From contig KQ964294.1 in assembly GCA_001566295.1 (NCBI GenBank), positions 1 to 59,834 of the forward strand: a stretch of 59,834 nt of DNA, given 5' to 3'. This DNA is from Microdochium bolleyi (taxonomy: Eukaryota > Ascomycota > Sordariomycetes > Xylariales > Microdochiaceae). Every line of letters starts with the position of its first letter. The first letter of the stretch is position 1. The position numbers were made by a program, and so were the translations under genes. Below are positions 10,781 to 19,150 of the stretch, in pieces. Below the pieces are notes generated by a model. The model saw only the letters and a program-made list of their open reading frames with translations, was not told where the DNA came from and did no database searches.

Positions 10781-12886
10781 ATGCCGTCTCACAGAAGCAA
10801 TACGGTCGCGCGACCACAGCAGAACTCGGAAGCGGCTCCTGTTGCGAAGCCAGAATCGACAGCGTCAAGCGATCACGAACCCGTCCCGAACATTCTGCCA
10901 GTCCCGACCATTACTTATTCACTTAGCCCACCAGCAACGATCACGTCGCCTACTGGGGCCATAGCTGATCCATCCTCGCGTTCTGCTCAACGACCATTCG
11001 CCACAACACCTTCTAGGTCGCTTCACAGACGCGCCGAGATATGTATCGACAGTGTCGAGCCAGCTAAGCGGCAGTGCGGGTCGCCTACATATCTGCAGCT
11101 GGTATTAAGTCCCGATGATCTCACGCAGTCAGCAAATCTTGTCGCACCTGAACAACGGCCCAAGTCGCCTTCTCCCCGGCCCCCGGGCCTGCAAAAGCAG
11201 CAGCAATTATCGGATGGATTCCGACACCAGGCGGCGACAGTCGTGCCCGGGACTATACAGACCCATTTGGGACCTACCAGCTCCCGGCACCCTCAGGAAC
11301 ACGCGTGGGCGGTTCTCCCAAGCCAGAGGCCGCAGTCTTTATCCGGTGTTTCGCACCGAAATGGTCACTTCGTGCCGTTGCTCGAGTCAACGCCCAAAAC
11401 CCAATCTCCAGCGACCTCAGTCTATTCTTCAGGCTTCCATCCTCCGGCGTCCTCACGTCCTTGTGTACTGACTACACCGCTTCAGTCTTCGTCGCCATGG
11501 CCGATACAATCAGATAGACAACAGCGAGATACTGAAGCAGCCCGTCAGCACTCCGTAGGGAAATCGGTAGCTCCATTTCCCGGCTCATCAACCAGTACCC
11601 AAAATACCTTCGATGGATTGTCAAGATCAAGATACACTCCCGCCGTTGGTCCCAGAAGCGAAAGCAGGGCATTGCTGCCGGAATCATCTATGGTTTGGCC
11701 TAGTAGCTTCCAGCCACTAGCTGCGCCACATAATAGTCTCGGTGGAGAGGATCCTTCCCCAGTATCCTGTTACCGGAACTTTCTCTCTGAACACTCAGGC
11801 GACTGGCAGGACCAAAACCGTGTATCAAACACCAGGCACCCGGCCTTCTATCGAAGTTCAGATCGCGTTCTACCCAGCTTAAAATTATCCAACGGAAAGC
11901 ATTATCAGTCGGTTTGGAAGCTGGTTCTTGGGCCTGTCCATGTCGCGCCCGGGTCTTCGGTATATAAGTTCACGTTTGATCCCGATGGCAAGCACCGCGA
12001 CCGCCGCTCCTTTAATAAGCCAATATCGGAACTTGGATCCCTGCCTGAGAGACATATTAGCGGATCACTACACGTTCGTGTCCGTTGCTGCTACTTGACC
12101 AGCATAGAGTTTGAGGAGATGGACGACAGCGACTGGTTCAGAAGGGACGTCTCATGGCCTGGCCACATATCTCTATACGTCAATCAGACTGGCTTGATCT
12201 TACAGCAAAAAGCAAATGGCGCTAGAGATGTGCCAGCCGAAATACCAGCAAACTTACTTCTCAGGGAGAATAGCATTCATGCCTGGGTCCCAGAGGGCGC
12301 TACTCGTCCCCACGCTACGCCCGAAAACAGCGAGCCATATCTTGCTGTAGAGCTGGTGGAAACGCTGAGCCACTCGGCGATCATAGCCTTGGTTACCACT
12401 TACGGGGTCCAGTCTTCAAGTGACACCCTCAAGATAGTCAAACACCGGCTATCAGTTAGTGCAGCTGGTAATGATGACGACGTTGCCTTGGTCAGCTGCG
12501 AGCTGGCCATCGACCTGGCAGATCCATTCAGCTCGAAACTATTCGAGATCCCTGTGCGAGGTAAGAACTGCACGCACTTAGAATGTTTTGACCTCGAGAC
12601 CTGGTTGGACAGCCGGTTGGGCCATGAATGCTCCTTTATTGACAAGTGGAAATGCCCAATTTGTTCTGCGGATGCGCGTCCGCGCAGCCTACGCATGGAC
12701 AAGTGGCTCAGCGGTGTTCGTAAAAAGCTCGAGGAGGATGGCCTTCTGGGCACCAAATCAATCCTCGTGTCTACCGACGGAACTTGGACGGTAAAGGAGT
12801 TGCCCCACGGAGCCGGCGATGACGGTGAGGACGGCGATGACAGCGATAACACTGCGGGTTATATCAGTGTAGGGAGGCAGTGTTAG
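10781..12886 (+). CDS. SP-RING/MIZ zinc-finger protein (PIAS/Siz-like SUMO E3 ligase candidate)
   Basis: An intronless open frame of 701 aa from the first ATG. The first ~370 residues are low-complexity and Ser/Pro/Gln-rich, so probably disordered. A conserved-looking globular region begins near residue 370 (HYQSVWKLVLGPVHVAPGSS) and runs to about 590. An SP-RING finger follows at about 590-650, with ligands visible in GKNCTHLECFDLETWL and KWKCPICSADARPRSL. C-x-H...C...CPIC spacing is diagnostic of the MIZ/SP-RING family, whose members (Siz1, PIAS, Mms21, ZMIZ) bind Ubc9 and direct SUMO transfer, usually in the nucleus. The C-terminus is acidic (DDGEDGDDSD). I see no SAP domain, so it is closer in layout to ZMIZ-type or orphan fungal SP-RING proteins than to classical Siz1. 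The E3 role is family inference. Confidence 0.82.
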   Translation: MPSHRSNTVARPQQNSEAAPVAKPESTASSDHEPVPNILPVPTITYSLSPPATITSPTGAIADPSSRSAQRPFATTPSRSLHRRAEICIDSVEPAKRQCGSPTYLQLVLSPDDLTQSANLVAPEQRPKSPSPRPPGLQKQQQLSDGFRHQAATVVPGTIQTHLGPTSSRHPQEHAWAVLPSQRPQSLSGVSHRNGHFVPLLESTPKTQSPATSVYSSGFHPPASSRPCVLTTPLQSSSPWPIQSDRQQRDTEAARQHSVGKSVAPFPGSSTSTQNTFDGLSRSRYTPAVGPRSESRALLPESSMVWPSSFQPLAAPHNSLGGEDPSPVSCYRNFLSEHSGDWQDQNRVSNTRHPAFYRSSDRVLPSLKLSNGKHYQSVWKLVLGPVHVAPGSSVYKFTFDPDGKHRDRRSFNKPISELGSLPERHISGSLHVRVRCCYLTSIEFEEMDDSDWFRRDVSWPGHISLYVNQTGLILQQKANGARDVPAEIPANLLLRENSIHAWVPEGATRPHATPENSEPYLAVELVETLSHSAIIALVTTYGVQSSSDTLKIVKHRLSVSAAGNDDDVALVSCELAIDLADPFSSKLFEIPVRGKNCTHLECFDLETWLDSRLGHECSFIDKWKCPICSADARPRSLRMDKWLSGVRKKLEEDGLLGTKSILVSTDGTWTVKELPHGAGDDGEDGDDSDNTAGYISVGRQC

Positions 12887-13199
12887 AGAAAGCAAGGCTG
12901 GCGCGATTGTCAAAGTTGCATTGCCATTAGCACCGACAAGGACTAAGAAACATTGGGTGCCGTCGACGACCATAGATCACAAGTGCAGCGTGGTTAAAGA
13001 GAATGGATCGCCTTGAACATAAGTTCCCTGGATATAATCACCAGAATTTCCGCTAAGCAGTATATATTCTTCGGCTATAATAACGAATGCAGTGCCCTTA
13101 AGGCTATCTATAGATTGCTAAAGCCGACATGGATAGTAGTATTTCATACCGCACACGGTGATTTGATTAAGGTGCGCGCGTTTCTCTCCATCGCAATTA
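12887..13199. other. Intergenic, left of the inverted repeat
   Basis: No gene. In one frame (about 13013-13264) an 83-codon open stretch runs into the inverted repeat arm; it has no recognisable domain. Confidence 0.4.
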
Positions 13200-13640
13200 A
13201 CGTCCATCCCTGCATGGCGAGCCACCCTGTGTGCCGAGCCAAAATACAGGTACTTCAACTTTGACATAGACTTGAGTCCGCCCATACGCATGCACCTCCT
13301 CAAACTTGTTCGAAAGTTATGGAATAACCAAATTCAAGCCATCTGATCCCTCTAAACCATCAATTTTGCTGAGTGGCGGATCTCGAGCCAGCGATCCAAA
13401 ACACACCAATTTCTCGAGGCATTTCAAGACACAGTTAATCACACTCCACCACCATCTCCTCAACGACTCTCGCAGCCATAAATAGAAATAAATCGAGTCT
13501 TTAATTCGATATTTCACCTCGAAAAGTGACCAGCAGTTCCAAGGCTGTTATGGGACGCTGTTGTTGATCAAATCGACAAGTCGATTGGTACCTTCCTCGT
13601 GAAGGGTCGGCCAGTTTAGGCTAGCGCTGATCGTCAAGTT
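13200..13640 (+). repeat. Left arm of a long imperfect inverted repeat flanking the NLR gene
   Basis: This arm aligns, by eye and over its whole length, with the reverse complement of 17161-17604. Shared blocks include gtgccgagccaaaatacagg, ccaccaccatctcctc, gtccaaggctgt (with one change) and cgtcaagtta. Similarity fades outward of about 13175 and inward of about 13680. Small indels are few, so the two arms are nearly the same length (441 and 444 bases). Confidence 0.85.
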
Positions 13641-13647
13641 ATGTGCT

Positions 13648-13714
13648 GCACAGTACCGTGGCTGACTGGCTGCACAGTACCGTGGCTGACTGGCTGCACA
13701 GTACCGTAGCTGAC
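13648..13714. repeat. 24-bp tandem repeat, three copies
   Basis: Three consecutive copies of a unit starting ctgcacagtaccgtggctga; the third has one change (gtagctga). It lies at the inner end of the left inverted-repeat arm and about 210 bases upstream of the NLR start codon. The right arm carries only a single diverged relative of the unit. Confidence 0.85.
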
Positions 13715-13922
13715 TTGTAAGGTCGCAGCGTCAGCCGGGCTATGTCCGTGTGATTACCCCGCATTTCCTTCCTTGCCCCGCTGATGTCAGATGCCTGCCG
13801 TTTGTGCCCCACTACGATCCTGATGCTCGAAGCGACATGGTCTTTCATGACCAAATCCGCACCACGCCGTCGCCAGCTAAAACCGTCAATCACCCGAGAT
13901 CGCCGGTTGAGACTACACTTGC

Positions 13923-16900
13923 ATGATGCGGCTCTTGGAACTCAAAGAGGATGGCAGCCTCAGCCTTCAGGAATATTCCCCAGTGGACGTCCCGCCATAT
14001 GCTATTCTCTCGCACACCTGGGGACCAGATGACCAGGAGATCACCTTTCAAGACGTTCAACATCATACAGGCCACCACAAGGATGGGTATAAAAAGCTCA
14101 CGTTCTGCAGCCAACAGGCAGCGCTGGATGGCCTGAAGCATTTCTGGATCGACACTTGCTGTATAGACAAGTCTAACAGCCAGGAGCTTCAAGAAGCGAT
14201 CAACTCCATGTTTCGCTGGTACAGAGATGCCAACCATTGCTACGTCTTGCTCACCGATGTACACAAAGACAGCAGCGACAACGACGACAACAACATACTG
14301 TCGCAAGGACAATGGGAGACAGCGTTCAGAAGCAGCCGGTGGCTGACCCGCGGTTGGACGCTTCAGGAGCTGATCGCCCCAAGATCAGTCAAGTTCTTCT
14401 CAGCAGAAGGGGAAGCATTGGGCGACAAAACCACGCTAGAGGCACTGCTTCACGGATGCACAGGGGTCCCCATCGACGCCCTTCGAGGGAGACCGTTAGC
14501 TGATTTCAGCATCAACGAGCGGCTCTCTTGGCTTGGGAAGCGCAAGACAAAACGCCCCGAAGATCTCGCATATTGCATGTTCGGCATCTTCGATGTCCAT
14601 ATGCCACTCATCTACAGCGAGGGGCAGGAGAAGGCCTTCCTCAGACTGAGGCGAGAGATTGGTAAGCGTCTGTGGCTTTCCATGCGCTTCCAGTCAGCCA
14701 CTCCTACGAAATAACAACAATCAGCAGACTGACGACTTGTAGAACCTATACCGGGATGCGCCGAGCCCTTCTCGACCGTCCCCTTCCTTCCCGATGCCGA
14801 CTTCGTCGAGCGACCTGACGTGACTGCGTGGCTGGATACAACCCTCGCCCAGCCAGGCAGCCGTGCCGCCCTGGTTGGCCTGGGAGGTATCGGCAAGACT
14901 CAGGTAGCCATTGAGTACGCGCACCGAGCCCGACAACAGTCGCCGAGTACGTACGTGCTCTGGGTGCACGCGGACACGAAAGCGCGGTTTGAGGAGGGGT
15001 ATCGCGTCATTGCAGAGCGACTGCAACTGCCACAGCGGCATGATCCTAAGGTCGATGTGCTGCAGCTGGTGTACAACTGGTTGTTCAGCGCGGAGAACGG
15101 GCAGTGGCTTATGATACTTGACAATGCGGATAATGTCGAAGTATTCTTTCCAAGCATTCGCGACCGGCCCGGGGCGATTGTGTCGAAACAACGACCATTG
15201 GCATCGCTGTTGCCACAGAGTACGAACGGCAGAATCCTTGTTACGTCACGGAACAGGGATACGGCCGAACGCCTGTCAGGCAGCTGGGGTGTCTTCTTCA
15301 TGAAGCAGATGAGCGTCAGCCAAGCCACGCAATTACTTCAGACGAAGCTTCGAGACAAATTCGAGCAAGAGGCAGCCGCCCCCCTAGCTCAGGCGCTCGA
15401 GTACATACCTCTCGCAATCACGCAGGCAGCCGCGTATATCGCCCGACGGTGGCCAAGGATCTCGTGCTCGACGTATCTGGAAGAGTTTCGGAAGAGCGAG
15501 AAAAAGAAGAAAAGTCTGCTGGATCGAGATCTAGGTGATCTTCGGCGGGACGGGACGGCGGCGAACTCGGTCGTGGTGACGTGGCAGATCACGTTCGAAC
15601 AGATCCAGAAGGAGCGGCGGTCAGCGGCAGACTTGCTCTCTCTCATGAGCCTTTTCGACCCGCAGGGGATACCGGAATGGGTGTTGCGAAGCTACTATCA
15701 GCGGAGATATAAGATTGGGAAACATGACGACAATGGAACGAAAAACGGCGAGGGCGCTGTAAATGACGACGACGACGACGACGATGACGACGACGACGAT
15801 AGTCTGGACGACGACCTAGAAACGCTCCGAGACTACTCATTGGTGGCCATGACCGTGCAGCAAGATATCTATGAGATGCACGCACTTGTGCAGTTTTGTG
15901 CACGAGCCTGGCTCTCGTCAGCGGGTGATATAGCAAGATGGAAGCAGAAGTTTTTGCACATCATGTCAGAGGATTACCCGCCCGGAAGTTATGAGAACTG
16001 GGCAAAGTGTCAGCAACTTGAGCCTCACATCGCGCAGCTTGTCGAAACGCAGCCTGCAGATGCTAAGGATGCGACAGAATGGGCGCGGTTATTGACAAAC
16101 GCAGGATGGTATGGGTGTTATATGGGAGGATACGACAGGGCCAAAGCATTGCTTTGGAAGGCAGTGGAGGTGCGAGAGGCAGTTCTTGGCACAGAGGATA
16201 GCGACACACTCACGAGCGTCCACAATCTTGCTGCAGTGCTGCAGTACCAGGGCAAGTATCAAGAGGCCGAGGCAATGAACCGACGGGCGCTTGATGGTCG
16301 TGAGAAGGCGCTGAGCAAGGGCCATCCCGACACACTCACGAGTGCTAGAAATCTTGCTGTTGTGCTGCAGCACCAGGGCAAGTACGAAGAGGCGGAGGCG
16401 ATAAACCGACGGGCGCTTGATGGTTGTGAGAAGGCGCTAGGCAAGGGCCATCCTTCCACACTCACGAGCGTCAACAATCTTGCTGCAGTGCTGCAGTACC
16501 AGGGCAAGTATAAAGAGGCGGAGGCAATGAACCGACGGGCGCTTGATGGTCGTGAGAAGGCGCTGAGCAAGGCCCATCCCGACACACTCACGAGCATCAA
16601 CAATCTTGCTGTTGTGCTGCAGCGCCAGGGCAAGTATGAAGAGGCCGAGGCGATGAGCCGGCGGGCGCTTGATGGTCGCGAGAAGGCGCTAGGCAAGGAC
16701 CATCCTTCCACACTCATGAGCGTTAGCAATCTTGCTGCAGTGCTGCAGCACCAGGGCAAGTACGAAGAGGCGGAGGCGATAAACCGACGGGCGCTTGATG
16801 GTTGTGAGAAGGCGCTCGGCAAGGACCATCCCAACACACTCTCGAGCATCTACTGCCTCGCTTACCTCTGCCATAAGCGAAATCGACTCGATGAAGCCAG

Positions 16901-17021
16901 CGAGCTTTATGCCAATGCCTTAAATGGATTCAGGAAAGTGTTAGGGCCAGCTCATCCTACTACATTAGCTTGCGAGGGCGATTATGCATCTCTGAGTGAA
17001 GAGATAGCTGTAATGAGGTGA
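13923..17021 (+). CDS. HET / NB-ARC / TPR NLR (STAND) protein
   Basis: Two exons, 13923-14661 and 14743-17021, joined by an 81-nt intron (GTAAGC...TTGTAG), give about 1005 aa. An alternative start one codon later (MRLLEL) matches the usual HET beginning. Residues 1-245 are a HET domain: PYAILSHTWG, HFWIDTCCIDK, RGWTLQELIAP, YCMFGIFDVHMPLIY. Then comes an NB-ARC ATPase with P-loop GLGGIGKTQVAIEYA, Walker B WLMILDNADN and the sensor GRILVTSRNR, a winged-helix region, and an Asp-rich tract (codons around 15764-15820). The C-terminus is a TPR array of kinesin-light-chain type with 42-residue units (xTLTSxxNLAxVLQxQGKYxEAEA). Fungal NLRs of this layout are candidate or proven sensors for heterokaryon incompatibility and xenorecognition; the HET domain is the cell-death effector, and repeats bind ligand. 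All core motifs are intact, so the gene looks functional. It lies between two inverted repeat arms and reads left to right. Confidence 0.92.
15764..15820 (+). repeat. In-frame GAC/GAT trinucleotide tract (poly-Asp)
   Basis: A run of gac/gat codons inside the NLR gene encodes about a dozen consecutive Asp residues, then SLDDDLE. It separates the winged-helix region from the TPR array and is likely length-variable between strains. Confidence 0.9.
16200..16870 (+). repeat. 126-bp coding repeats of the NLR (TPR units)
   Basis: At least five consecutive 126-base units, starting near 16204, 16330, 16456, 16582 and 16708, plus a diverged sixth near 16834. Long stretches such as gaccgacgggcgcttgatgg and gtgagaaggcgct recur almost unchanged. 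Differences cluster at a few codons, for example HN/RN/NN/SN before LA and YQGKY/HQGKY/RQGKY. Confidence 0.93.
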
Positions 17022-17160
17022 CTCACTCAATATTGGTAGTTACTTATACAAATCAGTTGATTCTGGACCTTCACGATTGACCTTTCCTCCTCCCACTGAG
17101 TAGTTATAAACAGCCACATACCCACCAGCCACTGGCAGGACGAGCAGTACATGCCCCACG

Positions 17161-17604
17161 TAACTTGACGTTTGACGCTAGCCGAAACCGGAAGACGCTC
17201 CACTTGAAAGGTACCAGTCGACTTGTTGACGTTGCCAACATCACCGTCCCACGACAGCCTTGGACCTGCTAATCACTTTTCGTAGTAAAAGTCTAAATCA
17301 GAGACTCAATTGATGTTTATTTATGACTATGTGAGAAGAGGAGGAGATGGTGGTGGCGTGCGATTGACTATGTCTCTAAATGCTTCGAGCCATCAGCGGG
17401 TTTGGATCACGGGCTTGAGATCCGACACCGATCAGAATTGATAAATTAGAGGGGTCAGATGGCTTGAATGAGGTTAATTTATAACTTCCGGACAAGTTTG
17501 AAGAATTGCATCTGCATGGGCGGGCGCGAGTCTATGTCAAAGATGAAGTACCTGTATTTTGGCTCGGCACGCAGGGTGGCTCGCGATGCAGGGACGGACG
17601 TTAT
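17161..17604 (-). repeat. Right arm of the long inverted repeat flanking the NLR gene
   Basis: The reverse complement of this arm matches 13200-13640 throughout. The arm begins about 140 bases after the NLR stop codon. On its minus strand one frame stays open and matches the open frame of the left arm (see findings). Confidence 0.85.
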
Positions 17605-18700
17605 ATCGGAGAGACAGACGGTCGTCGCTTGATGTCGGTGGTGGCGGGTAACGGTAGTTGCTCCCGAAGATATCATCCAGTAGCCCCTTGAGGGAGCCTA
17701 GACTGAGAAGCAGCAGCGGGCGGCGCTTGTCCCTGTTAGGCTTACGCTTACGGACAGAGTCTGGCGCGGGATTGTGTGGCCTCGCCTACTGGGGTTTCTT
17801 CCTCGGGCGAAGGTTGTTAATCCTTAACGCAGTATCCGCTCCTCTCTTCATGCCTCTAGTGCGGTAAGGCGGTACGCCTAGAGTAGGCTGTAAAGGATAG
17901 GAGGTAGGAGAATAGGTGAAATAGTAAAGGTAATATAACCAAGCTACTGTCCGGCGACCGGAGAGAACGTAGGTGATAGCACTGGATAAAGAAAAGATGG
18001 GAGATCTAGTCTACACTGGGCATCGCAGGAGCGCCCGAGGTGCAGGTGCCTGCCGCCTCGACGCCGGCAGCGCGTAAGCGTGCACGCGTCTGCGCTGGCC
18101 CCCTGCGCTTCTGCGGCTCGCCTTTATATGCGCGTCCCTGGTAGAGCGCGTCGCTCGCCCTGGCAGGCCCCCCCCCCCCACCCCCCCGCACGTCCCCTTC
18201 ACTGTGGCCCCACACCCCGTAGTAGGCTCCAGGAATCCCGGCTGGCCTGAATCGGATGTACTCATGGCATGGATAATGCATCGACTCTACCACGGCTTCC
18301 TGTTAAGAGGAGGATTCGTCAGCTTTATATACAGGTACTTGTGTGTATACGTGTGGGATTTCTAGACGACAGAATCGCCTAATACTTCGCTCTCTACCTC
18401 TCTTGCTCCCACATATACATCAAGTTCTTGGCTGAAGAATATCGCCAAATATAACAACTGTATGGGATGCAGGAGACTTGTTGAAAAGCCACATCATCTA
18501 CGACCACTTCTTGATCACATTTGGACGTGAACGATTGCCAGCATACCGAGGTTGGCAATATCGACCAAATAGAGCATAGTACGGAGCGTACTACCATATG
18601 TTACCCCAGGCGATGATAACGCTTGTCAAGTGCGGGGTGCTTGCAAACCATAACGACGGTAATGCCGACGATACCGATGGTGTTGGCGATGCCGAGATCG
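17605..18700. other. Gene-poor decayed region
   Basis: On the minus strand 17625-17842 has a coding-like stretch rich in basic residues (DSVRKRKPNRDKRR, then GSLKGLLDDIFGS) with one TAG upstream, which runs straight into the right repeat arm. A GC-rich block at about 18010-18250 includes runs of C at 18170-18190. Neither can be assigned to a gene. Confidence 0.4.
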
Positions 18701-18749
18701 GCGTGCGCCTTTGAAGAGGCGCGGAGGGATTCAAGCCGTCAACTTCAAC

Positions 18750-19150
18750 AACCAGCCATATCCTCCATGAAGTGTTGGAGGCAGTGCAGGTGTTGTATGT
18801 CGACTTCGTCAAGCCATAGACGGCCGACGACATCCCTGACATGATCGCCAGTAGCACGTGATCGTTGTTCTATTTCAAGACTGGATCGGTGGAACCAACG
18901 GCACCCTGGTGCAGGCGCACGTCCCAACATCATGTCCAGATCTGAACTTACCGGAAAGTTTCACTGCGCAGAATGGATGTACGGCGACAAGTCTCGACGG
19001 CGCCTTTGCATACTTCTTTTCTGGTGCAGAAGCCTCAATGCATGATCAACGAGTCTTTCGCATGGCAAGAAAACGAAGGCCTTGTTGTATCTGTGGGCAA
19101 TTGCCTCTTCGCTGACGCTGTGTACAGCCACGAGGAGACATAGCTGCGCT
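18750..19150 (+). pseudogene. Harbinger/PIF-type (DDE_Tnp_4) transposase remnant
   Basis: In shifting plus-strand frames one reads pieces of a Harbinger-type transposase: ILHEVLEAVQVLYVDFVKP followed by a stop, then FQDWIGGTNGTLVQAHVP, and further on AYFFSGAEASMHDQRVF. These correspond in order to the helical lead-in, the first catalytic Asp region (family pattern F-x-D-C-I-G-A-x-D-G-T-H) and the second catalytic block (SGxxGSxHDxRV). The Asp of the first block is Asn here (GTNGT), and frames are broken, so it is not functional. No terminal inverted repeats were identified for it. Confidence 0.6.

Noticed and set aside
12400..12852. 150-codon minus-strand frame
   Set aside because: Antisense of the SP-RING region, which is strongly supported on the plus strand.
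16259..16849. 196-codon minus-strand open frame over the TPR array
   Set aside because: It is the antisense shadow of the 126-bp coding repeats; since 126 is a multiple of three, any frame open in one unit stays open in all. The sense strand carries a clear TPR protein.
16200..16870. Regular repeats considered as a CRISPR array
   Set aside because: The units are contiguous coding repeats without spacers in a eukaryotic gene.
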